Shown here: positions 47,650 through 58,220 of the stretch, in pieces
Layout: each line of letters begins with the position of its first letter
Numbering within the stretch: the first letter of the stretch is position 1
Assembly: GCA_963573385.1 (NCBI GenBank)
Contig: CAUYLG010009076.1
Location: 39,351 to 103,350, forward strand
DNA from: Cacajao melanocephalus
Taxonomy: Eukaryota; Chordata; Mammalia; Primates; Pitheciidae
Length of the DNA: 64,000 bases
Direction of reading: 5' to 3'
Translations under genes and position numbers: made by a program
The notes under the pieces: generated by a model
Databases searched by the model: none
Told to the model about the DNA's origin: nothing
The model's input: the letters and a program-made list of their open reading frames with translations, nothing else

Positions 47650-47715
47650 GTTCTTCCTTGGCCAGTTTCTGAATTCTCTTCCCCAGTCCTACTACAGCTA
47701 ATGCTTAGGGTCAGC
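47650..47715 (+). repeat. 66-bp direct repeat, copy 1
   Basis: Matches 48191-48256 at 58 of 66 positions without gaps. The ends are sharply defined on the right ('cttagggtcagc') and weaker on the left. Not a family I recognise. Confidence 0.85.
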
Positions 47716-48190
47716 TTATTCATAGAATTAATTTTTTTTAACTTTCAGTTTTGCTGAAGTTGCCTTTATAAGACAGTGAAGAGAAACCTCATGTTTCTGG
47801 GTCATCTAGTCATGGTTTGAAAGATTCATCCAACTGTTTCTTACATATTCCTCTTCAAAAAATCAAGTTCCCAGAACTTCCGCTCTATCTTCTCTGTTGG
47901 CCATATCTGAACCGCCAGTAGTTGAATAGAAAAAGGCAATGTTCTCATGGGGACAAGAAGAGGCATCCAGGCCAAGAAATATCTTTCAGGATTCTTCTGC
48001 CAGTGATTAAAACACAGAAGCAATCTGCACTGTTTGGATGTTATATACCGCTGCAGGAATCTAATCCTGCTTTGCATGGGATTTGTATCCTATTGGTGGT
48101 CAGGATGTGGGAAAGAAAGGATTTGTAGCAACTCTCAGTTACTCATAAGTAGCTGGTTAATGGTACTTTTTAAAATTTATTTTGTAAAAC
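47716..48190. other. Sequence between the two 66-bp repeats
   Basis: About 475 bp of unique sequence. No repeat or gene recognised. Frames of 68 and 78 codons are uninformative. Confidence 0.4.
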
Positions 48191-48256
48191 GTTCTTCCTT
48201 GATCAATTTCTGAAGTCTCTTCCTCAGCCCTACTATAGCAAATGCTTAGGGTCAGC
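48191..48256 (+). repeat. 66-bp direct repeat, copy 2
   Basis: Partner of 47650-47715 in the same orientation, offset 541 bp. Six of the eight differences are transitions, which is compatible with an old duplication. Confidence 0.85.
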
Positions 48257-48589
48257 AAGAATCATGTTAGCGTGGATCAGATGAAATTAGAAGGAGAAGC
48301 AAGCTCTGGAAGGAAATCCGGTTTCCCAAATGCACTTCCTGCTGGTTCTCCCTGCAGCTCACCACGTGTTCCAGGAAAGCTGATCTCCACAGTGGTCCCA
48401 GTGAGGGTCCTGCCCGCTTTTCTGTCGATGCATGCTCTGTATTCTTACAATTACCCTCCTTTCCCTCTATACATCCCAGCCAGCAGAGGCTTCTCATCCA
48501 CCTGAGGTCTCCCCTTTGAAGGCTTCCTGAGCTACTCTGGTTGGCTCTGACTTTTCCCAATTCTGAAATTATGGCTTCAAATGAAGCTT
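48257..48589. other. Unclassified unique sequence
   Basis: No repeat or gene recognised. Confidence 0.4.
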
Positions 48590-48780
48590 AATTGGTAAAT
48601 GGTAAATATCCGTTGAACTAGTGAAGACTTGAAAATGAATCACACAGAGATGGCCTCTGCTGTGGATGCTCATGGGCTAGTGGAGAGGCAAACAGAGAAA
48701 CAAAGAGTTATAGAGACGTGTGAAGGAGGGTAGATCAAGTCAGGGCCTTAACAGGAAAGAGATGGCATGCCCAAATCACG
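48590..48780 (-). mobile_element. LINE-2 (L2)-like fragment, antisense
   Basis: 'gatgctcatgggctagtgga' 'gaggcaaacagagaaacaaa' recalls the reversed L2 block 'catggagcttacattctagtgggggagacagac'. Low similarity. Confidence 0.4.
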
Positions 48781-49019
48781 ATCGTTAAGGAGAACTAATT
48801 TACAATCATGTGGATAAATGGAAGGGAAGCACAGGAAGTTATTAACAGAGAAGCTGTCACTGCTTTTTGGCTTAAAGCACAAAGACGCAGGTAATGGAAC
48901 CATAGGAGCCTCTAGAGTGCTGGTGGGTTTTGATACCTTTTACTTCTAATTTAGTTTCTATTCTGTCACCAGAAACACTTTTCTAAGGGCCAGATATGTA
49001 GATTCCACTGCCTGTTTCT
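48781..49019. other. Unclassified unique sequence
   Basis: No repeat or gene recognised. Confidence 0.35.
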
Positions 49020-49290
49020 AGGTTCTGATAGATATGTTGATCCTGAGGGTAAAGTCCAAACTCCTTGGCTTACTCCTCCAGGCTCTGCAACCTCAGGACC
49101 CAGCCCACATGTTCAGCTTGTCACTTCCCCAACACTGAAGCTGCTATCATCTATGCCACCCTGCCCTTGTGAATTCCATTTTCTGGAACGCTGTCTTTGA
49201 CTAGCCAAGCCCTACTTGTCCTTCAAGATCCAAATCAAATATTTCTTTCCTTGTTGGTCTGGCCTAACCCCTAAATGGAGGTAGTTTACT
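49020..49290 (+). mobile_element. LINE-2 (L2) region, sense
   Basis: 'gtaaagtccaaactccttgg' 'caacctcaggacccagccca' 'cttgtccttcaagatccaaa' and 'ttccttgttggtctggccta' follow the L2 3' region in order. Confidence 0.65.
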
Positions 49291-50634
49291 TTAGCATGCA
49301 AGCTCTGTATCACCTGTATCTCTTATGGCTCCCACAAAAATGAGTGTTAAAGAAGGTCTCGGTTTAACCATGGCCAGAAAGATATGTATCCCAATGAGAC
49401 ATGTATCCCGGGTCTGAATCTGGGACTCTTTTCACAAAACCATGTGGTCACATCTCAAAGGACCCATTTCTTCTTTTTGCAATCAGAAGGTCAGGATAAT
49501 TCAAGGACAATTCAAAAATAACATTTGTGGCTACTAACATGGCTATATCCATATATCCACATAACAAAAAAATATGGGAAACAACATTATGAGAATAACT
49601 CCATGAGAACAAATGTTAATGATAGCAATGATGGTTATTTAGAGTCTCTTTTTCTAAAGTGCTACCATGGCCTCATGCCCTTCAGTATAATGGTCTTCTC
49701 TGAGACTGGAAAAGGTGTTGGTTTCCAGCAATAGCACTGTGCAGGACACCCTAAATTAGCAATATAAATCTTTCTAAAAATGAATGATCCTACTAGTTCC
49801 CTAGCATCAGGAATAATTGAAAAATTAATCAAGGAGGCATAAATGGCCTTCAGCAAATAAATCCAAATTGGTAAGATGTTGACCAGCACAGGGAATTCTA
49901 GATCATTACCATTTGGGAGCTTTTGTTGGCTCTCAAAATCAAAGTAAAACTGCTAAGTACTCTTGACCTGAAACATCTCAAAGCAAAATAAACAAACAAA
50001 AACCCAGCACCAAATGTGAATGGAAATGTCTGTACAATGGCACATGGATGATTTAAAATAGAACAGAAAAGGTTCTATGATTCTGAATTGAGTAAAATAA
50101 AATTAAAATGCTTCTTGATGGAGTAGTTACTAATACCTCAGCAGACGATGCAAAAAATAAACTCTTAAGATGGAAAAATAAAATCAGTGGTCATAAACTT
50201 TAGATCTAAAGTGCAAATATACAATCAAGAAATAAACTATATGTACAAACTATAAAATGTAGTTCTAATGTATACTGTTTCCTGTGCCCTGAGCCTCTAT
50301 CAGTCTGAGCTCACATTATATTGCCAAGATTATGCTATCAAAATGGTTGCCACAGAGTAAAATATAAGAATCCCCACTGTTGCCTTCCAGAGCTTACAGT
50401 ATAGTTAGGTGGTGAAGATTAACACACTCAATGCAGTTCCGAACCCAGTTCTATATTAGCTCTCTAGGGCTTACTGTGAAGGATAATGGAATACTGAAAT
50501 GGAAGCTGTCAGTTCAGTCTGGATAAATCTACATGTAGAAATTAGACATTAAAAGATGAGAAGGCAATTGCTAGGTGGCATGCAGGAGGGAAACTGAGTC
50601 CTAAACATAAGGACACTACGTTAAAGCACCATTA
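49291..50634. other. Unclassified AT-rich sequence
   Basis: No gene recognised. Possibly contains decayed L1 or L2 sequence, but I cannot support a call. Confidence 0.4.
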
Positions 50635-50794
50635 ACAAGCCAGGTGCAATGGCACATACCTGTAGTCCCAGCTACTTAAAAGGCTGAGGTGGGAGGATCG
50701 GTTAAGCCCAGGAATTCAATAAGCTATGATCACACCTGCAAATGCCCCTGTACTCCAGCCTGGGCAATATAACAAAACCCTATCTCTGAAAGGA
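50635..50794 (+). mobile_element. Free left Alu monomer (FLAM-type), sense, with target-site duplication
   Basis: About 160 bp, a single 7SL-derived monomer rather than a dimer. It runs 'gccaggtgcaatggcacata', 'tgtagtcccagctact', 'aggctgaggtgggaggatcg', 'tactccagcctgggcaatat' and a short tail. The text goes directly from the promoter-side segment to 'gtagtcccagctac', as in FLAM, without the left-arm 'agcactttgggagg'. A perfect 12-bp target-site duplication flanks it at 50623-50634 and 50795-50806. Confidence 0.9.
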
Positions 50795-50806
50795 AAAGCA
50801 CCATTA

Positions 50807-51133
50807 TGAGAAAAAAAAGGAGCTCATGATGAGCCCAAGTCTACTATGGAAAAACAAAGTTGAGTCAGAATATGTACGCTAGTTTTCAGCATGTTAAGAG
50901 CTTAAGTGTCACTAGTAATCACAAGGTGAGAAAATCAAAAGAAACTGGTACATAAATATATAGATATCTTTGTCATAGCAGAAAAACACACACATACAGC
51001 GAGAGAAGGAGAGAGAGAAAAACGTAGAATGAACCTTTGCTTAAAGATATGAAAAGGAGAAAATATTACATGCAAGATTCAAACATGATGCATTAGCAGG
51101 GGATAAGCTTTTGCAATCACTCCTGCTAAAATA
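50807..51133. other. Unclassified AT- and purine-rich sequence
   Basis: Short (CA)n and (GA)n patches at 50986-51018. No repeat body or gene recognised. Confidence 0.4.
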
Positions 51134-51430
51134 TGCCAGTGTCGGACAGAGAGATCCAAGATGGCTGACTACTAGCGGCTCAGGATTGTAGCTCCCAGAG
51201 ATAGCGCACAGAACGAGAGGACGCCACACTTACAGATGAATTTTTGTTGCCCACGGACCAGGAGATTCCCAGCAGAGGAGCCCCATGGGTCGCCAGCGTG
51301 ACTCTTGTGGCCAGCGTGGCAGTTTTGCCAGTGCCCTGGCGCGGTGGTTCTCGGTGCAGAGTAAACGGGAGTGGGTCTCCTTTGATGTTTGGAGCTCCGA
51401 GAAGGCAGAGTCACCTATTTACCTGATTGA

Positions 51431-52405
51431 ACTCAAAATCAGAATGCCTCTCCTTCTATAGGGGATCATAGTTCCTTATCAACAAGGGAACAAGGCCTGA
51501 TGGAGAACGAGTGCGATCCATTAACAGAATTAGGCTTCAGACGGTGGAAAATAAGAAACTTTTCTGAGCTAAAAGAACATGTTTTAGCCCAATGCAAAGA
51601 AACTAAAAACCTTGAAAAAAGGTTTGACGAAATGCTCACAAGAATAGATAATTTAGAGAGGAACATAAGTGAATTAATGGAACTGAAGAACACAATACGA
51701 GAACTTCGTGAAGTATGCACAGGTTTTAACAGTCGAATTGATCAAGCAGAAGAAAGGATATTAGAGGTCGAAGACCAACTTAATGACATGAAACGAGAAG
51801 ACAATATTCAAGAAGAAAGAGTAAAAAGGAATGAGCAAAAGTCTCCAAGAAATATGGGACTATGTGAAAAGACCTAATTTACAACTGATAAGTGTACCTG
51901 AATGTCATGAAGAGAATGAATCCAAGTTAGAAAATATTCTTCAGGATATTATCCAGGAAAATTTTCCTAACCTAGTAAGCCAGGACAATACTCAACTCCA
52001 GGTAATCCAGAGATCACCACAGAGATATTCCTCAAGTAGAGCAACTCCTAGACACGTAATTGCTAGATTCACTAGGGTTGAAATAAAGGAGAAAATTCTA
52101 AGGGCAGCTAGAGAGAAAGGTCAGGTTACCCATCAAGGGAAGCCTATCAGACTCACAGCAGACCTCTCAGCAGAAACCCTACAAACTAGAAGAGAGTGGG
52201 GGGTCAGTATTCAGTATCCTCAAAGAAAATAATTTTCAACTCAGAATCTCATATCCTGCTAAACTAAGCTTCATAAGTGAAGGAAAAATAAAATAAAATT
52301 TTTTGCGAACAAGCAAGCACACGGAGATTTCATCACCACCAGGCCTGCTTTACAAGAGCTTCTGAAAGAAGCGCTATAAACAGAAAGGAACAACCAGGAT
52401 CAGTC
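51431..52405 (+). pseudogene. L1-A ORF1 remnant (RNA-binding chaperone protein)
   Basis: Intact L1 ORF1p is a trimeric coiled-coil RNA chaperone of the L1 ribonucleoprotein. Here the coiled-coil region (51500-51830, ELMELKN, RIDQAEERI and DQLNDMKRE words) reads in one frame. At the A-run 51837-51840 one extra base shifts the frame. The RRM-like and C-terminal parts follow in the second frame (51831-52232; words WDYVKRPNL, ENFPNLV, KPIRLTADLSAETLQ). One extra G in the six-base run 52198-52203 breaks it again. An in-frame TGA lies at 51428-51430, right before the first matching codon. Non-functional. Confidence 0.9.
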
Positions 52406-52495
52406 ATCCCAAAAACTTACCAAAATGTCAAGAGTATCTCCACAATGAAGAATCTACATCAACTAATGGGCAAAATAGCCAGCTAGCATTAAATC

Positions 52496-53146
52496 ATAAT
52501 ACTGAACTCACAAATATTAATATTAATCCTAAATTTAAATGGATTAAATGCCCCAATTAAAGACACAGACAGGCAAATTGAACAAAAAATCAATAACCAT
52601 TGGTATGCTGTATCCAGATTTATCTCACAAGCATCAACACACAAAGACCCAAAACAAAGGGATGGAGGAAGATTCACCAATCAAATGGAGAGTAAAAAAA
52701 AAAACAAAAACAAAAACAAAAAACCAGGAGTTGTAATTTTTGTCTCCAACAAAATAGACTTTAACAGTAACAAAGACTAAAAGAAACAAAGAAGAATATT
52801 ACATAATGGTAAAAGAATCAATGCAACAACAGGAGTTAATGATCATAAATATATATGCACCCAATATAGGAGCACCCAGATACATAAGACAAGTTCTAAA
52901 TGATTTATAAAGAGACTTGGACTCCCACACAATAATGGCGGGAGATCTTGACACCACATTGTTAATATTTGAGGGATCAACGAGATAGAAAATTAATAGG
53001 GAATTTAGACCTGGAATAAGTAAACTTAGTGAATATCTATAGAATTCTTCATCCCAGGTCTCCAGAACATTCATTTTTCTCAGTATCATATTACACCTAT
53101 TCTGAAAGTGACTGTATAATTGGAAGTAAATCACTCTTCAGCATTT
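52496..53146 (+). pseudogene. L1-A ORF2 remnant, endonuclease part only
   Basis: This corresponds to the N-terminal AP-type endonuclease of L1 ORF2p, which nicks target DNA. The initiator ATG region is degraded. The LNLNGLNAP word is readable near 52530-52556. At about 52612-52627 a three-base deletion removes the segment that carries the catalytic Glu of the QETH motif. Near 52935-52965 the MGDFN-type motif reads GDLD, so Asn is replaced. The internal A/C-rich run at 52690-52727 is expanded. The frame is broken in several places and ends with the truncation. Confidence 0.8.
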
Positions 53147-53269
53147 GCATAGCATTTCACAGACTTAAATGAAATATTGGTTGGCTGTTTGTTATTTTCT
53201 TCCCTTATTCCTTCCTGTCTCTGTTGTTAACTAAAATTATCGGCATAAAAGAGGTTTTTAAAACCTATT
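53147..53269. other. Unclassified sequence after L1-A
   Basis: Short AT-rich stretch between the L1-A break and an Alu tail fragment. Confidence 0.35.
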
Positions 53270-53362
53270 ACTAGATTGTATTCCAGCCTGGGCAATAGAG
53301 CAAGAATTCTGTTCTCTCCCCCCTTTTTCTCTTTCTTCTTTCTTTCTCTCAAAAAAAAAAAA
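53270..53362 (+). mobile_element. Alu 3' end fragment, sense
   Basis: 'attgtattccagcctgggca' 'atagagcaagaattctgt' then a C/T-rich insert and an A-run at 53351-53362. It is the last 60 or so bases of an Alu right arm, with a TTTCT-rich stretch in place of the usual 'ctc' junction. Confidence 0.75.
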
Positions 53363-53874
53363 TAAGAATTCATATATCCTTTTAAAGATTGCATGGAGCA
53401 TATTTTAACATTTGCTTAGTTGATGTTTTATACTAAGAGCATCTAGAGTGTGAGTTTTCAACGGGGCCTTTACAGATCATAAATTTTATAGTTATTGCCA
53501 TGTAATGGGTGTTTAATAAGTGTTTCTTGGATGTTTTAACAATTTTTTAAAAATCAAGATGTCTTAACATTGAGTCAATAGAGCACATTTAATAGATCTA
53601 TGAGCCCCTATCTCATACACAAAATGTTTGTGTTCATGTACAAAATCTGTATGTCATCAGATTTCCAAAGGCACCATGACCTCACTCTCATAAATATTTG
53701 CCTGTTTTCTTTCAAGAAAAATCTAAAGGCATACATTTTTAAAGCAGTATGATATAATAGAAAACTTAAGATTTGCCATACACCCTCAAGAACCTCATAC
53801 TTTGCAGTGATTTTTTTAGGGGCATTTCTGTTAAATTTTAAAAGAAATCAGGAACATTGATTATGACTGCCTGT
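53363..53874. other. Unclassified AT-rich sequence
   Basis: No gene recognised. Probably decayed L1 sequence, not assignable by eye. Confidence 0.35.
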
Positions 53875-54300
53875 TTTCAAATTGTATTGAGGCCTTAGCC
53901 AATACAGTTACATAAGAAAAATGAAACCATAATAAGAGACATAAAGGTGGGAAAGAATTGTAAACACGAATATTATGTTTAGATTATATGATCATCTACA
54001 GAACAAACATGAGATAATGTATAGACAATTATAATGAGTTCAACAAGATTGTTAACAAGATCAACATCCTAAAATAATGAAAGTACCAATAAATTGGGGC
54101 GGAGAGGGAGGAAAGAACACGTAATTTAAAAGATTATATTCCCTAAACATAAATAATAAAAACCCCGGAATAAACATATATTTCATAGATAAAAAGAAAA
54201 ACTTGAAGAAAAAATACTAAACAAATGGGATTTTCATAAAGTACTAAATAAATGGAAAGATAGGAAATTCATGTAGTTTCTTTTAACAAGGTACAAAACA
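53875..54300 (+). mobile_element. Probable old L1 ORF2 fragment, sense
   Basis: 'attgaggccttagccaatac' 'ataagagacataaaggtggg' 'ttagattatatgatcatcta' and later 'actaaataaatggaaagata' follow the order of L1M ORF2 around and after the RT catalytic region. Strongly diverged and AT-rich. Confidence 0.45.
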
Positions 54301-54329
54301 CAAACTCTAGAAGAAAAAAATACAACTAA

Positions 54330-54621
<292 letters not shown>

Positions 54622-54633
54622 AATACAAGTAAT

Positions 54634-54854
54634 TATATTTAAGATTAATGATTCATTTAGTAAATGATCCCATGAAAAAGGCAATTTACAAACATGAAGT
54701 ATTTTTGAGATTTATAAATATTAAATATTTATAGTATGTTAAAATATTTACTAATTAATAATAATTTTTTAAAACTTTGCAGAAACTCAGTACATGTTTG
54801 TAGTGGAACTAGGCATAGGAGTGAGGGTAGAGGAGTGAGGGTAGAAGTCATTAC
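54634..54854. other. AT-rich sequence before the CAG repeat
   Basis: No repeat family or gene recognised. A short tandem 'ggagtgagggtaga' duplication sits at about 54819-54846. Confidence 0.4.
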
Positions 54855-54896
54855 CAGCAGCAGCAGCAGCAGCAGCAGCAGTAGCAGCAGCAGCAA
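54855..54896 (+). repeat. (CAG)n trinucleotide repeat
   Basis: Nine CAG units, one TAG, three CAG, then CAA. Not in a credible gene: the frames reading serine (plus) or alanine (minus) runs are repeat artefacts. Confidence 0.97.
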
Positions 54897-55020
54897 TCAT
54901 TTTTATATCTATTTTGCATCTCAAGTGATAGTAGTCCAGAGAGGTCTCACTCAAAATCAAACAGCTTACCAAATCTAAAATATCTGTTTTTGCTTTTAAA
55001 TCCCAAATCCATTTGTTCTT

Positions 55021-55225
55021 GTCTTCCTGTAAGTTCTACGATACATGTGCAGAGTGTGCAGGTTTGTTACATAAGTATACATGTGCCATGGTGGTTTGTT
55101 GCACCTATCGACCCATCACCTAGGTTTTAAGCCCCGCATGCATTAGCAATTTGTTGTAATTCTCCCCCTCTCCTTACCCCATGACAGGCCCCAGTATGTG
55201 TTGTTTCCCTCACTTTGGCCAGTTT
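55021..55225 (-). mobile_element. L1 3' UTR fragment, antisense
   Basis: 'acatgtgcagagtgtgcagg' 'tttgttacataagtatacat' 'ccatggtggtttgttgcacc' 'taggttttaagccccgcatg' is the reversed L1 3' UTR. Its wording differs from the tails of L1-B and L1-C, so it is another subfamily. Neither the poly(A) nor ORF2 is present. Confidence 0.85.
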
Positions 55226-55639
55226 TAATCTATGATTACGATGCTATTCCACTGCCTTCATTTATTAGATAAATAAATGCCTTTATTTGCAAGCAAAATA
55301 ATTAATATGTGACAACATTGAGAATAAGAGGAAACAAATACTCATAGCAAACTGGAAGGGAAATCAGTATAAAAGAGCTAACTCAGTATAATTATATCAG
55401 AGCAAGATGTGGTCAGTCATCACAGCAATGGTTAAAACAAAACACAAACTAAAAAATTATCTAACAATTTATTATGGTTTTAAGCAAAGCTTATCAGCTA
55501 ATTTTGTGATTGGTACGCATCAATAACACAGATTAATAAATTAAATGGAAGACATTTTCGTTATATTTCCTAGCAATAAGATTAATGATATATGTAATAT
55601 CATAAACCTCTGAAGGTATGAGAAAATTTTTAAAGTATA
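55226..55639. other. Unclassified AT-rich sequence
   Basis: No gene recognised. Probably decayed L1. Confidence 0.35.
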
Positions 55640-56182
55640 AATATGTCATATAAAGAATTCATTTTCATTTAGATGTCATGACTTTAGAAAATGTTTTACA
55701 AGTTATTGGTTTTGTCAATTAAGAATTTATTGAGACTATGTTATAATGTCTATAAAATAATTTTATATAATTCTAATAATTTGAATCCTGTAGCTTTATT
55801 ATGTGACCGCCTTTATGTCTAGTAATGATCTTTGCTTAAGTCTATTTTTCCTCATCTTAATATAGTTATACTACATGGAAGTGTATTATATTTCATCTTT
55901 TAAGTTTTAATTTTTTGAATTACTGATACTTTAGATACCACCATTTAAATAGTATATAATTAGAATTTATACTTTTATGCAGGACAAAATATTTATTCCT
56001 TTTACATTTAGTTTAATTACTAATATATTTATGTCTACATATACCATCTTACTTCACATTTTGAATTTATTTCTCCTATTCTACGACTTGCTTTTCTTTT
56101 CTTCTTTCTTTCTGGTTGTTTTTTATTCAAATAGATATTTTTCTCATGCTTTATTATTTCCTCTTCTACACTGACTCATACT
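55640..56182 (-). mobile_element. Old L1M sequence, antisense, left part
   Basis: T-rich plus strand with 'tgtgaccgcctttatgtcta' 'gtaatgatctttgcttaagt' 'ctatttttcctcatcttaat' resembling the reversed L1M region. It ends where an MST-type LTR is inserted. Confidence 0.5.
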
Positions 56183-56556
56183 TGCTATGGTTTGAATGAG
56201 TCCCCCAAAGTTTTCATGCTGAAAACTTAATCCCCAATGTGACAGTGTTGAGAAGTGTGACTTTTTAAAAGTGATTACATAATTAACGTTCTGCCTTCAA
56301 GAATAAATTCATGTGATTATCACAAATGTAGGCTTGTTATAAAAGGGAGTTCAGCCCCCTCTTATTTGCCCATGCTCTTTTGCCTTTGTGCTTTTGCTTC
56401 CACCATGGAATGATTCAGCAAGAAGGTCCTTGCTTGGTAACAGCCCTTTGATCTTGGACTTTTCAGCCTCTAGAACTGTTAGAAATAAATCTTTGTTTTG
56501 TATAAATTACCTAGTATGTAGAATTCTGTTACAGCCGCACAAACCAACCTAAGAAG
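56183..56556 (+). mobile_element. ERVL-MaLR LTR, MST type, sense
   Basis: Starts 'tgctatggtttgaatgagtc' 'ccccaaag', continues 'aaaacttaatccccaatgtg', 'acagtgttgagaagtgtgac', 'cttttgcttccaccatgg' and 'ctctagaactgttagaaata'. It ends 'tctgttacagccgcacaaac' 'caacctaaga'. About 374 bp, a solitary LTR inserted into the antisense L1M block. Confidence 0.85.
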
Positions 56557-57984
56557 ATTATTTTCTCTTAGACTTAGTGTACAAATTATAATACACATAC
56601 ATAATTTGTCAATGTCAAAAATTAATCAGTTCATATATTCTTTTTTGACAATTCAAGGATGTCAATTACTCCTCACTTACATGTTATTGTTGTTTGAATT
56701 AATTATATCTTGTACCCTTTAACCTCACAAAATATTATTAGATGTTTTTATAAAGATAATTTAGATTTGCTATATATTTACCACCTTTATTATTCATGCT
56801 TTCTCACAATATTTAATGTTTCCCTCAGAATCACTTTGCTTCCCCTTAAAGTACATCTTTTAGATTTTCCTTTTATAAGAATCTAACAATGGGAATTTTT
56901 AAAAATTTTGTTTGCTTTAAGATGTTTTCGCTTTACCTTAATTTTTGACATTTATTTTAAAGGTATAAATTTCTAAGTTAACAAATTTTCATTCAGCACA
57001 CTGAGGATATCATTTCACTATTAACTGGTGCTATTGTTGGTACTGAGAAGTAAGCTGTAAGTCTAATTATTCATTTCTAGTATCTGTGAACTGATGTCGT
57101 CTCTATTTCCAGAAATTTCCCAAGCGTTATTTATTATATCATTTGACTTCTCTTCCTACCTCGATTTTATGCTCTGGTTAATTTTCTTTATTAAATTTTG
57201 AAGTTCACTAATGTTCTCATTACTTCATCTAATTTGATGCTAAATGTATTCATTAACTCTTTAAGTTTTATTTTTAATTATTTTGTCTTTTATTTATCAG
57301 AATTTAATTTTGTTAATTTTAATATCTATTTGGTTCTTTTGTAGTTTTCCATACTATGAAGATCTTTTCAAGTATGTTTTCTTTCAAGCATAGTAAGTAC
57401 TATGATCTAATAATATATCTCTGATAGCTCCCAAATTTGATGTCTTTGCAGGTCATTTCCTCTCTCTAGTATTTTTGTTTGGTTTATTTTGTTTTCTTGT
57501 TCTTAGTCAGCTTTTCTTTTTCCTTGGCCATTTATTTGTAGGAATTCTTTGAGGTCATATTAACAGGTCTTCCTTCATAACACATTAGCCTTTGCTTCTG
57601 CAAGGCACCTTGGGATACTCCCACTTTGAATGAAACTCACATTGCAAGGTATTTTGGGAAGCTCAGGTGATGTGATTTGTACTGCAAATCACCAACAACA
57701 AGTTTGTAGTTATAATGTCTAATGGAATTTCCCGCACTTTTCTGCCCAAATTTTACCCCACAGGGTTATTAGGTTTATAATCCTGCTCCAAAAAAATTAT
57801 CTGTCTCTACCATTCAAAGATGTCTGTAATTTACATATAACCAAAACAAACAAAGTCCGTCAATGTCTTTTGACCAGAAGACATGGAGATACGACAGAAT
57901 TATCTCACAAAATAAGGTAATTACCAATATCTATCTCAATATATTAATTATGCCAGAGGTTGCAATTTTTTGAATTTTTGCATG
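56557..57984 (-). mobile_element. Old L1M sequence, antisense, right part
   Basis: T-rich, with 'tttgaagttcactaatgttc', 'aatatctatttggttctttt' and 'tgatagctcccaaatttgat' in the order seen in reversed ancient L1M copies. Probably the continuation of 55640-56182 across the LTR. Very AT-rich, no usable frame. Confidence 0.5.
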
Positions 57985-58220
57985 AGTGAAAAATCAGACC
58001 TTGGTGATGACCTTGAGCAGTAGGATACAAGTAACTCCCACATATTTACCTTTCTCAACCTCTGGTAACCATCCTTCTAGTCTCTATATCCATGAGTTCA
58101 ATTGTTTTGATTTTTAGGTCCTACAAATAAGTGAAATATGTAATATGTGTCTTTCTGTGCCTGGCTTATTTCACTTAACATAATAATTTCTACTTCCATC
58201 CATGTTATTGCATGGAGATA
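57985..58220 (-). mobile_element. L1M 3' UTR fragment, antisense
   Basis: 'cctctggtaaccatccttct', 'gtctttctgtgcctggctta', 'tttcacttaacataataatt' and 'ccatccatgttattgca' are the reversed 3' UTR of an L1M-type element. The last phrase is the seed of the AT-rich array that begins at about 58198. Confidence 0.75.

Larger units (their letters stand above)
51134..53146 (+). mobile_element. L1 element (L1-A): 5' end kept, 3' end missing
   Basis: An L1 of primate type. It starts with a short 5' UTR ('agagatccaagatggctgac' at about 51147 is an L1 5'-terminal signature). It continues through ORF1, the inter-ORF spacer and about the first 220 codons of ORF2 (endonuclease domain). It then stops abruptly at about 53146, just after 'attggaagtaaatcactctt'. 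No RT, 3' UTR or poly(A) follows. L1 copies normally lose the 5' end, so this arrangement suggests a later deletion. Both reading frames are broken. Confidence 0.9.
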
